A stretch of 64,000 bases of DNA, from contig NZ_LJCP01000007.1 of assembly GCF_001399755.1 (NCBI RefSeq), positions 310,001 through 374,000 of the forward strand. Direction: 5' to 3'. The position numbers were made by a program, and so were the translations under genes. This DNA comes from Thiohalorhabdus denitrificans. Its GTDB lineage: Bacteria; Pseudomonadota; Gammaproteobacteria; Thiohalorhabdales; Thiohalorhabdaceae. A model generated the notes under the pieces. That model was not told where the DNA came from and did no database searches. It saw nothing but the letters and a program-made list of their open reading frames with translations. The stretch's first letter is position 1. Each line of letters opens with the position of its first letter. Positions 6,904-15,586 of the stretch are shown here, one piece after another.

Positions 6904-9900
6904 TCCGCTGGTTCGCCGGCCACCCCACCGCGGCCAACCTGCTGCTCGTCGTGCTGCTGGCCACGGGGCTGTTCGCCGCGCCTGAGCTCAAGCGCGAGAC
7001 CTTCCCGGACTACCGGCCGGTGGAGGTGAGCGTCGAGGTGGAGTACCGCGGCGCCACGGCCGCCGACGTGGAGGACGAGGTCTGCCGCCGCATCCACGAC
7101 GCGGTCCAGGGTGTGGACCGCCTCGACGAGCTCACCTGCACCGCCCGGGACAACCGGGCCAGCGCCGTGGCCACCATGGCCGCGGGCGGCGATCCCATCC
7201 GCTTCCTCAACGAGATCGACACCGAGGTGGCCGCCATTACCGACCTGCCCGAGCGGGCGGAGGAGCCTGTGGTGCGCGAGCTGCACCGCAGCGACCTGGT
7301 GGCGGCGGTGGCGGTGGCCGGCGACATGCCGCGGGACCGGCTGGAGGACTACGCCTACCGGCTGGAGGAGCGGATCATGGCCCTGCCCGGCGTGGCCGGG
7401 GTGGCCCTCCACGGCGTCTCCCAGCGGCAGTGGGAGGTGACCGTGCCGCGGGAGGTGCTGGGGCAGCACGGGCTCTCCGCCCAGGCGCTGGCCGGCCGCG
7501 TGGCGCGCCAGAACGTGGACATGCCGCTGGGCACCCTGGAGACCCCGGAGCGCGACATCCAGCTGCGCTTCACCGACCAGCGCCGGTCCCTGCGCGAGCT
7601 GCGGGACCTGGTGGTGGTCTCCGATCCCGAGGGCGGCGAGCTGACCCTGGGCGATATCGCCACCCTGGAGCAGGTGGGCGAGCGGGACGAGGAGAAGATC
7701 CGCTTCGACGGTGAGCGGGCGGTGGTGCTGGAGGTCAGCAAGACCCTGCGCGATGACTCGCTGCGGGTGATGGAGCGCCTCAACGGCCTGGTGGACGAGG
7801 AGCGCCGGCGCTTCGAGGGCGGGGTGCGCCTGGCCGTCACCCAGGACATGACCAGCATCGTGCGCGACCGCCTGCAGATGCTGGTGGAGAACGGCGTACT
7901 CGGCCTGCTGCTGGTAATGGCGGTGATGAGCCTGTTCTTCCGGCCGCGGCTGGCCCTGTGGGCGGTGCTGGGGCTGCCAGCGGCCTTCATGGGCGCCTTC
8001 TTCGTCATGGCGGTGAGCGGGCTGTCCCTGAACATGATCACCCTGGTGGCGCTGCTCATGGCCATCGGCATCGTCATGGACGACGCCGTGGTGATCACCG
8101 ACAACATCGCCGTCCACGCCGGGGAGCAGCGCACGGCCCTGGCGGCGGTGACCGAGGGCACCCGCCAGGTGCTGCCCGGGGTCCTGTCGTCGTTCCTGAC
8201 CACGGTGGCCGTGTTCGCGCCCCTGTCCTTCCTGGCCGGCGAGCTGGGCGCCGTGCTGGAGGTGCTGCCGGTGGTGCTCATCGCCGCCCTGGCCGCCAGC
8301 TTGATCGAGGCCTTCTGGATCCTGCCGCACCACCTCAAGGGCAGCGTGCCGAGGCTGGCCGCCGGCCACGACTCCCGCTTCCGCAGCGCCTTCGAGCGGG
8401 GCTTCGCCGCCTTCCGGGAGGCCGTGGGCCGGGCCGCCGACCGGGCCGTCCGGTGGCGCCACGCGGTGCTGGGGCTGCTGCTGGCGGTCCTGCTGGGCTC
8501 GGTGGGTTTCCTGGCCGGCGGCCACATCGGCAGCGAGGCCATGCCCGAGATCGACGGCGACGTCCTGGAGGCGCGCATCCTCATGCCCCAAGGCACGCCG
8601 CTGGCGCGCACCGAGGCGGTGGCCGACCGGGTCGAGGCGGCCATGCGCCGGCTCGACGAGCGCCTCACCCCGGAGCAGCCCGACGGCGCCCCGCTGGTGG
8701 AGGCCGTGCAGACCCGCTTCAACCACAACCTCAGCGCCGGGGAGGCCGGGCCCCACGTGGCCACGGTCATGGTGGACCTGCTCACCGCCGAGCGGCGCAC
8801 GGTGACCCTGGACGAGCTGACCGCGGCCTGGCGGGAGGAGATCGGATCCGTCCCCGGCATCCACAGCCTGATCATCCAGGAGCCGGGCTTCGGTCCCGCC
8901 GGCATCCCGGTGGAGATGCGGCTGCGGGGCGAGGATCTGGACGCCCTCAAGGCCGCCGCCGTGGACGCCGCCGAGTATCTCGCGGACTACAACGCCACCT
9001 ACAACGTCATGGACGACCTGCGCCCGGGCAAGCCGCAGCGCAGCCTGGCCCTGGCCCCCGGCGCCCACGGCCTGGGCCTCACCGCCGAAGAGGTGGGCGC
9101 CCAGCTGCGCGCCGCCTGGTTGGGGCAGATCGCCGACACCCAGCGTATCGGTGAGCGGGACGTGGAGGTGCTGGTGCGCGAGCCCGAAGGGGACCGCGAC
9201 AGCCTCGGCGACCTGGCCGACCAGACCATCACCCTGCCCGGCGGCGAGCGGGTGCCGCTCGGGGAGGTGGCCGAGATCCGCGAGCACCGCGACTGGGCGC
9301 AGATCAACCGCATCGACGGCCGGCGCACGGTCACCGTGGAGGCCAACGTGGACGCCCGGAAGAGCAGCGGCCAGGAGGTCGTTGCCGATCTGCGCGAGGG
9401 TTGGCTGCCGGAGTTCGTGGAACGCCACCCCGCGGTGGACGTGGTCTTCGAGGGCCAGGTGGCCCGCTCCGCGGAGACCGGCGCCTCCATCGCCCGCGGC
9501 CTGCTCATCGGCCTGGTGGGGATCTTCGTGATCCTGTCCTTCCAGTTCCGGAGCTACGTGGAGCCCCTGATCGTCATGCTGTCCATCCCGCTGGCCTTCC
9601 TGGGCGCCATCTGGGGCCACGTCCTGACGGGCTATTACCTGTCCATGCCCTCGCTCATCGGCGCCGCGGGTCTTGCGGGCATCGTGGTCAACAACGCCAT
9701 CCTCCTGATCCACTTCATCAAGGCCCACCGCGCCCGGGGGCTGCCGGCGGCGGAGGCCGCCGGCCAGGCCAGCCGCGACCGGCTGAGGGCCATCCTGATC
9801 TCCTCGTCCACCACCATCGCCGGGCTGCTGCCCATTCTGCTGGAGACCAGCACCCAGGCGGACGCCATCAAGCCCCTGGTGGTGTCGGTGGTGTTCGGCT

Positions 9901-10007
9901 TGCTCACCGCCACCGTGCTGGTGCTGCTGGTGATCCCGGCGCTGTACGTGCTGTTCGACGACTGGGGGTGGGCGCGGACGACCGGGCCGGGGGAGGAAAA
10001 CGAATGA
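6900..10007 (+). CDS. RND efflux transporter, inner-membrane pump (AcrB/MMPL superfamily)
   Basis: This 1035-residue proton-driven efflux pump has the normal length for a hydrophobe/amphiphile-type RND protein. It has one N-terminal helix, a first periplasmic loop, a helix bundle around residues 320-480 with ITLVALLMAIGIVMDDAVV (the family motif carrying the proton-relay acidic pair), a second periplasmic loop and a C-terminal bundle with GAAGLAGIVVNNAILLI. The divergent loops (RETFPDYRPVEVSVEVEYRG) resemble the subgroup found with short adaptors in environmental proteobacteria. It starts with GTG overlapping the adaptor stop, and its own stop overlaps the MOSC start (ATGA). Confidence 0.93.
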   Translation: MIRWFAGHPTAANLLLVVLLATGLFAAPELKRETFPDYRPVEVSVEVEYRGATAADVEDEVCRRIHDAVQGVDRLDELTCTARDNRASAVATMAAGGDPIRFLNEIDTEVAAITDLPERAEEPVVRELHRSDLVAAVAVAGDMPRDRLEDYAYRLEERIMALPGVAGVALHGVSQRQWEVTVPREVLGQHGLSAQALAGRVARQNVDMPLGTLETPERDIQLRFTDQRRSLRELRDLVVVSDPEGGELTLGDIATLEQVGERDEEKIRFDGERAVVLEVSKTLRDDSLRVMERLNGLVDEERRRFEGGVRLAVTQDMTSIVRDRLQMLVENGVLGLLLVMAVMSLFFRPRLALWAVLGLPAAFMGAFFVMAVSGLSLNMITLVALLMAIGIVMDDAVVITDNIAVHAGEQRTALAAVTEGTRQVLPGVLSSFLTTVAVFAPLSFLAGELGAVLEVLPVVLIAALAASLIEAFWILPHHLKGSVPRLAAGHDSRFRSAFERGFAAFREAVGRAADRAVRWRHAVLGLLLAVLLGSVGFLAGGHIGSEAMPEIDGDVLEARILMPQGTPLARTEAVADRVEAAMRRLDERLTPEQPDGAPLVEAVQTRFNHNLSAGEAGPHVATVMVDLLTAERRTVTLDELTAAWREEIGSVPGIHSLIIQEPGFGPAGIPVEMRLRGEDLDALKAAAVDAAEYLADYNATYNVMDDLRPGKPQRSLALAPGAHGLGLTAEEVGAQLRAAWLGQIADTQRIGERDVEVLVREPEGDRDSLGDLADQTITLPGGERVPLGEVAEIREHRDWAQINRIDGRRTVTVEANVDARKSSGQEVVADLREGWLPEFVERHPAVDVVFEGQVARSAETGASIARGLLIGLVGIFVILSFQFRSYVEPLIVMLSIPLAFLGAIWGHVLTGYYLSMPSLIGAAGLAGIVVNNAILLIHFIKAHRARGLPAAEAAGQASRDRLRAILISSSTTIAGLLPILLETSTQADAIKPLVVSVVFGLLTATVLVLLVIPALYVLFDDWGWARTTGPGEENE

Positions 10008-10699
10008 GGAGTCGCCTCAAGGCCCTGCTCATGGGCACCGTCCAGCCCCTCACGGAGCGGGGGCCGGCAAGCGGCATCCACAAGACCCCCGTCGCCCGGT
10101 CCCTCTGGCTGGGGGAGGAAGGGCTGGAGGGTGACGCCCAGGGCAACCGGCGCCATCACGGCGGGCCGGACAAGGCCCTCCACCACTACCCCTGGGAGCA
10201 TTACGCCCATTGGCGGGGACTTCCCCACCCGCCGGAGATCCTTGGGGCCCCGGGCGCTTTCGGGGAGAACCTGAGCACCGAAGGCCTGACGGAGGCGGAG
10301 GTCTGCCTCGGCGACATTCTTTCGCTGGGGGAGGCCGTCCTTCAGGTCTCCCAGCTGCGGCAGCCCTGCGCCACCCTCAACGTGCGTTTCGGGATTCCGG
10401 ACATGGCGCGGCGGGTTCAGGAATCGGGGCGTGTCGGTTGGTACTACCGGGTGCTGAAGCCGGGCTCCGTTTCCCCGGATAGCTGTCTGGTCCTTCTCCA
10501 GCGCCCGCGCCCGGAATGGCCACTGAGCCGGGTCGCGCACCTGCTGTTCCACGATCCCGGGGATCTCGCCGGGATCGAAGGCCTGCTGGCCGTTTCCGAG
10601 CTGGCGGCGGTCCAGCGGGGCCTGCTCCAGAAGCGCCTGGCGACGGGTCGCGTGGAAGACTGGTCCGGGCGGCTGGGCGAGCCTACACCCAACACGTGA
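10004..10699 (+). CDS. MOSC domain protein (YiiM-like)
   Basis: This 231-residue protein consists of a MOSC (molybdenum cofactor sulfurase C-terminal) domain plus a C-terminal helical tail. Typical features are the IHKTPV segment, GDAQGNRRHHGGPDKALHHYP, and FGENLSTEGLTEAEVCLGD followed by the conserved cysteine in SQLRQPCATL. In E. coli YiiM this fold serves Moco-dependent reduction of N-hydroxylated bases; the substrate here is not known. The ATG overlaps the pump stop. Being co-transcribed with an efflux pump suggests a detoxification unit, which is inference. Confidence 0.85.
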   Translation: MRSRLKALLMGTVQPLTERGPASGIHKTPVARSLWLGEEGLEGDAQGNRRHHGGPDKALHHYPWEHYAHWRGLPHPPEILGAPGAFGENLSTEGLTEAEVCLGDILSLGEAVLQVSQLRQPCATLNVRFGIPDMARRVQESGRVGWYYRVLKPGSVSPDSCLVLLQRPRPEWPLSRVAHLLFHDPGDLAGIEGLLAVSELAAVQRGLLQKRLATGRVEDWSGRLGEPTPNT

Positions 10700-10716
10700 T
10701 TGCAAGGAGACCACCC

Positions 10717-11193
10717 ATGTATCAAAAAGCGATCCTGGCCTCTGCCCTGGCTACGGTGGCCCTGGCTAGCCCGGGAGAAGCGGCCCCGGACCAGGAGGGA
10801 ACCCCTCGGGACCCGGACCAGCGCCAGGTGCTGGAGCTGCCGCCCGACGAGCGCCATCTGGTGCTGGAAGAGATGCGGAATTTCCTGGTGGCCATGCAGG
10901 AGATCACCGCGGGACTGGCCGTCGAGGACATGCAAAAGGTGGCCGACGCGGCCCGGCGGATGGGCGGGCAGGCCGCCAACGAGATCCCGCCGCGGGTGGT
11001 GGAAAAGCTCCCGGACACCTTCAAGCGGCTGGCCGGCAAGGTGCACACCACCTTCGACCGCATCGCCATGGATGCCGAGTCCATGGGGGATCGGGCCCTG
11101 TCCCTGGAGCAGCTGGCCCGGCTCCAGCAGCAGTGCGTGGCCTGCCATGCCACCTACCAGATCGAAAAGAGGCCCTTCGGGACCGCCAAATGA
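10717..11193 (+). CDS. Periplasmic c-type cytochrome, cytochrome c'-like (second)
   Basis: This 158-residue exported protein has a short signal peptide (about residues 1-22, ending SPGEA). A helical body follows, with the heme motif C140-V-A-C143-H144 near the C terminus, as in cytochrome c' proteins. It starts at an ATG 6 nt after AAGGAGA and follows the MOSC gene by 17 nt, so it is likely the last gene of the TetR-linked block. The protein encoded at 5021 has the same plan but low visible identity, so the pair are probably diverged relatives rather than a recent duplication. Confidence 0.72.
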   Translation: MYQKAILASALATVALASPGEAAPDQEGTPRDPDQRQVLELPPDERHLVLEEMRNFLVAMQEITAGLAVEDMQKVADAARRMGGQAANEIPPRVVEKLPDTFKRLAGKVHTTFDRIAMDAESMGDRALSLEQLARLQQQCVACHATYQIEKRPFGTAK

Positions 11194-11481
11194 TGCCAGG
11201 CTTTTGCCTTTTTTGAGATTTGCGCGGGGCGGCTGATCCCCGGGGGGGGTCCGCAAAGGAGTGGTCGGACCCTTTTCCGGGAAAACAATGGCCGGTTGCG
11301 GGGCCCGGTAATGTAGAGCACAGAACTGGATGGTCGCGCACGCGAGGAGAACATCCCTTCCAAAGCAGAAAGGGGTATGCGGAGCCACGCTTGTTTTTCC
11401 GGCGTGATAATGATTTGATCGAGCCGGGAACTACATGCCGGCAAGCAAACGGGCCTTGCCTGCCGAAAGGAGACGCCTCCG
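11194..11481. other. Intergenic stretch without a recognisable gene
   Basis: These 288 nt follow the second cytochrome gene. I see G-rich runs and short T runs but no hairpin with a U tract, no promoter I can defend and no open frame with a good start site. A ribosome-binding site (AAAGGAG) for the next gene is at its end. Confidence 0.4.
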
Positions 11482-12105
11482 ATGGTGGATGTGGAATACG
11501 GCTACGTGGGCAACGGCAAGCGTGTCCATATTGTGCGGGCCGACAGCACGACTTATTGCGAGCGCACCATTTCCAAGCGGGTGCCGGACCCCGCGGCGGT
11601 GGATCCCGAGGAGGTCTGCAAGACCTGCGTGCAGCGGCGCGAGGAGGTGGTTTCCCCGGAGGAGGACGGGCACCCCGAAGGGCAGGGGGTGGCCGAGGTT
11701 GCGGCGGACCCGGCCCCCGAGCCGGCCGGCGCCGCGGAGGAGGCGGTCGCCGCCGAGGGCGCTGGACAACCGGAGGACGACGGGAAGGAAACCGCCGCCC
11801 CGTCCGCAGGCGCCGGTGCTCCCGCCGCCGCGCAGGGCCCCTGGGAACGGATGCGGGCCCTCTGCGAGGAGCGGCTGGGCAGCCTGTGCGCCCCCGCCCT
11901 CGCGGCCGCCGTCCTGGTGGTCCTGATCGGGGCCGTTCTGGCCGCCGGATTCCTGACCGTGGTCGTGGTGCTGGCGGTGGCCGTGGCTGGCGTCTACGGC
12001 TACCTGCACCTCACCGGGCAGGAGGAGCGGTGGGGCCGGCTGATGAGCGCTGCCGCCCGTCTGCTCAGCGACGTGCGGCAATGGGCCCGGGGCCTGCTGC
12101 GGTAG
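11482..12105 (+). CDS. Hypothetical membrane protein with N-terminal Cys pair and acidic linker
   Basis: I do not recognise this 207-residue protein. The first 60 residues hold a compact segment with C27 and a C-x2-C pair (EEVCKTCVQRR), which could be a small metal-binding or disulfide element. Residues about 65-125 form a low-complexity Ala/Glu/Gly/Pro linker with strong negative charge. Residues about 140-180 form one long or two short transmembrane helices (ALAAAVLVVLIGAVLAAGFL, then TVVVVLAVAVAGVYGYL), followed by a basic tail. The start has AAGGAG about 10 nt upstream. The downstream neighbour is convergent. Confidence 0.6.
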   Translation: MVDVEYGYVGNGKRVHIVRADSTTYCERTISKRVPDPAAVDPEEVCKTCVQRREEVVSPEEDGHPEGQGVAEVAADPAPEPAGAAEEAVAAEGAGQPEDDGKETAAPSAGAGAPAAAQGPWERMRALCEERLGSLCAPALAAAVLVVLIGAVLAAGFLTVVVVLAVAVAGVYGYLHLTGQEERWGRLMSAAARLLSDVRQWARGLLR

Positions 12106-12122
12106 GAGCGGGGCCCGCCGCG

Positions 12123-12668
12123 CTACCAGAGGGTGTAGCGGTAGCCGAGGAAGAAGCTGTCCACGTCGAAGGAAGCGGAGGCGGTTCGGGTCTGCGTCTG
12201 GTCGGCGGGGTTGGTGGACTCGAAGGAATGTTCGGCGCTGTAGCGCTGATAGCGCAGGAAGACGCCGTGGTAGGACACCTCCGCCCCCAGCGCCGAGACC
12301 TGCTCGCTGGACTCCCCGTCCGGAAAGGGGGCGCCGAAGCTGTAGTCGGCCTGGTGGGTGGCCATGTAGGCCCCCGCCTGGAGGCGTAGCGGCCCGAACC
12401 AGCGGGTGGCTCCCACCCCGGCGAAGGGGGCCTCGTCGGTGCCCCCCAGTTCCAGGAATACCCCCCAGTCCCCGTAGAGCCGGCCGGTGAACAGGAAGGA
12501 GGCGCCGAAGCCGGGCTCCTGCTCCTCCAGGGCGGAGCCGCAGTCCCCCGAGCAGGAGCTGCTCTCCGCCACGCCGAACGCGCCCAGGTGGGTGCCCCCC
12601 TGGGCCTGGCCCGCGGCGGCCAGGGATCCCGCCAGAACCAGCCGCGCCCACCGCGCTCTCGCCGCCAT
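12123..12668 (-). CDS. Secreted outer-membrane beta-barrel-like protein
   Basis: This 181-residue protein has a signal peptide (about residues 1-23, ending AAAGQAQG). Alternating amphipathic strands follow (GASFLFTGRLYGDWGVFLELGG, then LRLQAGAYMATHQADYSFG) and it ends in YRYTLW, so the terminal aromatic residue expected for Bam-inserted barrels is present. Two cysteines (SSCSGDCGS) near the N terminus could form a disulfide. No named family is recognised. It lies 23 nt after another barrel gene on the same strand, so the two are likely co-transcribed. Confidence 0.65.
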   Translation of the reverse strand: MAARARWARLVLAGSLAAAGQAQGGTHLGAFGVAESSSCSGDCGSALEEQEPGFGASFLFTGRLYGDWGVFLELGGTDEAPFAGVGATRWFGPLRLQAGAYMATHQADYSFGAPFPDGESSEQVSALGAEVSYHGVFLRYQRYSAEHSFESTNPADQTQTRTASASFDVDSFFLGYRYTLW

Positions 12669-12691
12669 ATCCCGATCCCCTCTGCTCGTGC

Positions 12692-13474
12692 TCAGAACTG
12701 GTAGCCCACCTGATACAGGGTGTAGGTGGTGTCCGCGGTGCCGTCCGTCCAGTGCTGGACAATGGCACCCAGGGTGAGTCCGGTGCTTACGAACCGCAGC
12801 TCCACCCCATATTGGGTGATCTCGTAGGTACGGTCGAGCGTGGGGTTGCCGCCCGCGGTGCGGCGCTCCCGGGCCCGCGCGTCCAGGGCCTCGTAGGACA
12901 GGAACGGCGTGAGGCGCAGGTCGCCCCCCGCCTTCACCGGGGCCCGGACACCCACCAGGTAGCCGTAGGTCTCCTCCCGACCGTCCACATGCTCCTCCGG
13001 GAGGGTGGCAACGGGGCGGTAGTCCATTTCGTACTCGCCGTAGCCCACCTTGGGCCCGGCGAAGAGAACAGCGCCCAGGACCGGCGTGAAGCGGTGGCGG
13101 TACTCCCCAATGGCGTAGAGCGTGGTCCGCCACAGGGTGAGGTCATCGTCCGCGGTTTGGATCCGGGCGGTGCCGCTGACGTAGTCGAACTGTCCGCCGA
13201 GGGTGAAGGCGAAGGGGTCCTCCAGGGCCTGGCGCCGGGCCACGCCGAGGGTCAAGCCCGTGAGGTCGGCGTCGGACGAGCTGTACTGCTGGAGCCCGCC
13301 GCTGACCCGGTAGCGGGCCTCCCCCGTGGGGGCAACCGGCGGATCCAGGGGCGGGGTGGAGATGATGAACCGGCTGCCCAGGGCGGCGGCGGACCCGGGC
13401 AGGAGCAGGCCGAGCAGCAGGAGGAACAGGGACGGCAGCAGGACGGGGCGGGGCAAGGGGCTCCTCCAGGACAA
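12692..13474 (-). CDS. Secreted outer-membrane beta-barrel-like protein (larger)
   Basis: This 260-residue exported protein has a long hydrophobic signal (about residues 8-32, with an LLLLGLLLPGSAAA core). It has repeated amphipathic strands with Tyr/Gly-rich turns and ends in YQVGYQF, the classical C-terminal Phe of an outer-membrane barrel. Strand pairs such as YRVSGGLQQYSSSDADLTGLTLG suggest an 8-10-strand barrel. Function is unknown. Its RBS (GGAGGAG) precedes the ATG at 13474. It is the first gene of a two-gene unit with the barrel protein at 12123. Confidence 0.65.
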   Translation of the reverse strand: MSWRSPLPRPVLLPSLFLLLLGLLLPGSAAALGSRFIISTPPLDPPVAPTGEARYRVSGGLQQYSSSDADLTGLTLGVARRQALEDPFAFTLGGQFDYVSGTARIQTADDDLTLWRTTLYAIGEYRHRFTPVLGAVLFAGPKVGYGEYEMDYRPVATLPEEHVDGREETYGYLVGVRAPVKAGGDLRLTPFLSYEALDARARERRTAGGNPTLDRTYEITQYGVELRFVSTGLTLGAIVQHWTDGTADTTYTLYQVGYQF

Positions 13475-13536
13475 AGGGTATCCGGGAGCAGGATACCAGG
13501 AGGTTGCGGATGTGCCCGCCGGGAGCGCCCTTGCGA

Positions 13537-14157
13537 TCAGTGCCCCTTGGATTCGATCCGGGCCCGCCGCTCCTGCACGCCCGGGATGTCCCGGGTGGGC
13601 CGCTCGAACCGGCCCTGCAAGGCGTCGGCGCCGCTCTGCGGGTGGGCATGGTCGACGAGGTCCTCCCTGGAGGCGCGCCGCGCCTCGGTGTTGATGCCCA
13701 GCTCACGGTCGCGCAGCGCCTGCAGCCAGGGCTGGAGCTCCCCGGCGTGGTTGAAGGACCAGGCCAGCTTGGGCTCGCCGAAGGGGAGGTCGTCCCCGGG
13801 CTGGCGGTCCGTCCCCGTGTCCCATAGGTGCCAGGTCTTGCCGTCGAACATCACGCACTCCGCGAATTCGTCATTGGCCAGCCGGCACCAGTGGTGGGCT
13901 ATCCACTGGCGCTCGGGGTTCTCCTTCATGGGGTGGAAGCCCACAAGGTAGGTGTGGAAGCCACGCAGGGGTGGCCGTAGCTGCGTGGCCGTGGCCCCTG
14001 TTTCCAGCAGGCGGGTCAGGGGGGTCTTGCGGTCCCCCCAGGGCCGGGTGGGGTTGTGGGAGCGGCCGGGTCGAAGCAGCAGGTAGGCGGCCGCCAGGGA
14101 AAGCCCCGTGGCCACCCCGAACGGCGTGATTCGAAGCGCTGAGATCCAGTTCAGCAT
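13537..14157 (-). CDS. DUF1264 (oil-body-associated-protein-like) family protein
   Basis: This 206-residue protein has one N-terminal hydrophobic segment (about residues 10-28) and a DUF1264 core at about 60-150. Matching features are GFHTYLVGFHPMKENPERQW, AHHWCRLANDEFAECVMFDG and the WHLWDTGTDRQPGDDLPFGEP stretch. The family is best known from plant oil-body proteins and has many uncharacterised bacterial members, so the biochemical role is unknown. The N-terminal segment suggests export or membrane anchoring. The RBS (AAAGGAGG) lies 5 nt before the ATG. Confidence 0.75.
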   Translation of the reverse strand: MLNWISALRITPFGVATGLSLAAAYLLLRPGRSHNPTRPWGDRKTPLTRLLETGATATQLRPPLRGFHTYLVGFHPMKENPERQWIAHHWCRLANDEFAECVMFDGKTWHLWDTGTDRQPGDDLPFGEPKLAWSFNHAGELQPWLQALRDRELGINTEARRASREDLVDHAHPQSGADALQGRFERPTRDIPGVQERRARIESKGH

Positions 14158-14229
14158 GGCTGCCTCCTTTCGCGGGAGGGAACGTCCATACAGCCGCGGA
14201 CCGGCGGTAGGACAGGCCCGCAGGCCGGT

Positions 14230-14682
14230 CTAGTGGTTGTGCCGGTTGATGTAGTCCTTCACGAACTGCTCCATCTCGGCGTTCTCGCACCGGAAGCCCA
14301 TGGACTCCGCCTGCCCCACTGCCTCCTCGCCCGACTGGCCCCGCTCGCTGGCGGTGTGCATGAGGGTGAGGGCGCCCGAGCGTTTGCCCGATTTGCAGTG
14401 TACGAGGACCGGCTTGGGCAACTGCTGCAAGACCTCCCGGAACTCGTCCACCCGCTCCTCGCTCAGGTCGTCGGTGCTGACGGGGGTGTGGAAGTATTCC
14501 ATGTCGTTACGCCGGGCCTGCTCCTCCTCTTCCCGGGGGCTGAGGTATTCCTTCTCCTCCCCGGCCTCGCGGAGGTTGGCCACGGCGCGGAAGCCCTTTG
14601 CCGCCAGCTCCTCCATTTCCTCGGGATCGGGAACGGACAGTCCGACCACATAGTTTTCGTCCATCTGGATGATCTGCATCAT
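14230..14682 (-). CDS. DUF442/Blh-type dual-specificity phosphatase-like protein
   Basis: This 150-residue protein has the Cys-X5-Arg phosphatase loop (VHCKSGKRSG) and a preceding general-acid region (HTPVSTDDLSEERV). The fold matches the phosphatase-like domain found in beta-lactamase-hydrolase-like (Blh) proteins, where it is often joined to a metallo-beta-lactamase/persulfide dioxygenase domain; here it stands alone. It is strongly acidic overall. Two adjacent Met codons open the gene, with AGGAG upstream, and 14682 is taken as the start. The substrate is unknown. Confidence 0.8.
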   Translation of the reverse strand: MMQIIQMDENYVVGLSVPDPEEMEELAAKGFRAVANLREAGEEKEYLSPREEEEQARRNDMEYFHTPVSTDDLSEERVDEFREVLQQLPKPVLVHCKSGKRSGALTLMHTASERGQSGEEAVGQAESMGFRCENAEMEQFVKDYINRHNH

Positions 14683-14914
14683 GGCCGCGCTCCTGGGGGG
14701 TTCCTGCGCTGATCCTGTCTGAGGGGCCGGGGGAAGAGCAGCTCCGTGGTAAAGGTTTTGGCACGCGGGGGCGGAGCGGCAATTGGCTTTCACCCTATAG
14801 GCGTTGGGGAGAGGGCGGGCGGCCCGGTACGGCCCGTACCGCCAAGCGCAGGTTTTTGTTGCCCTTGCCGCCCAAACCTGGGACCTTCGAAAGCGGTAAC
14901 CAGAGGAGGTCGGC

Positions 14915-15586
14915 ATGCTGGTGCTGGGGCATCGCGGCGTGATGGGGGAGGGGTTCACGGAGAACACCCTGGCGGCCTTCCAGGCGGCGGTGGATCTGGG
15001 GGTGGACGGCATCGAGACGGACGTGCGCCTCACTCGGGACGGACGGCTGGTGCTCTTCCACGATCGCCTGGACGCCGCGGGGACCCCCGTGGCCGAGCTC
15101 GACCACGCCCAGCTCGAGGCCGCGGAGGGCCACCACGTTCCGGAGCTCCATGAGGTGCTCGCCCGCTGGCCGGACCTCCTCTGGGACCTGGAGATCAAGA
15201 GCCCCCACTTCATCGAGCCCCTGCGGCGCGCCCTGGACGGGATCGAGGCCCCCCGTCTGATCCTGTCCTCCCCCTACCACGACTTCCTCCACGCGCACGG
15301 GCGGGACCTGGGGCTGCCCTTCGGGCTGGTGCTGAACCATCGGCCCGTGTCGGCGGAGGCCCTGCTGCGGGCCTGGGTGGGGAGGATGCCGGAATACTGC
15401 ATCTGGAACCTGGACTACGTGGATAGGGGAATCCTGGAGGCGGTGGGGGCGTCCGGGGTGGCCAACCTGGTGTACAACGTCCACACCCCCGCGGACGTGC
15501 GGACGGTGCGGGACTGGGGCTGCGCGGGGGTGATCCTGGACCAGCCCGAGGTGGCGCTCGCCGCCCTGGGGAGGGACGCCGGATGA
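14915..15586 (+). CDS. Glycerophosphodiester phosphodiesterase (GDPD)
   Basis: This is a 223-residue cytoplasmic GDPD that hydrolyses glycerophosphodiesters to glycerol-3-phosphate and an alcohol. The family start HRGVMGEGFTENTLAAFQAA, the metal ligands in GVDGIETDVRLTRDGRLVLFHD, and the DLEIKSPH strand are all visible. No signal peptide is present. AGAGGAGG precedes the ATG, and the stop overlaps the next start by 4 nt. The product, glycerol-3-phosphate, is the substrate of the enzyme encoded immediately downstream, so the pair forms a two-step phospholipid-headgroup salvage route. Confidence 0.92.
   Translation: MLVLGHRGVMGEGFTENTLAAFQAAVDLGVDGIETDVRLTRDGRLVLFHDRLDAAGTPVAELDHAQLEAAEGHHVPELHEVLARWPDLLWDLEIKSPHFIEPLRRALDGIEAPRLILSSPYHDFLHAHGRDLGLPFGLVLNHRPVSAEALLRAWVGRMPEYCIWNLDYVDRGILEAVGASGVANLVYNVHTPADVRTVRDWGCAGVILDQPEVALAALGRDAG

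Noticed and set aside
6687-9728. A long minus-strand open frame opposite the RND pump gene
   Set aside because: Same reason: shadow of the pump gene caused by GC-rich third positions, with no start site or domain.
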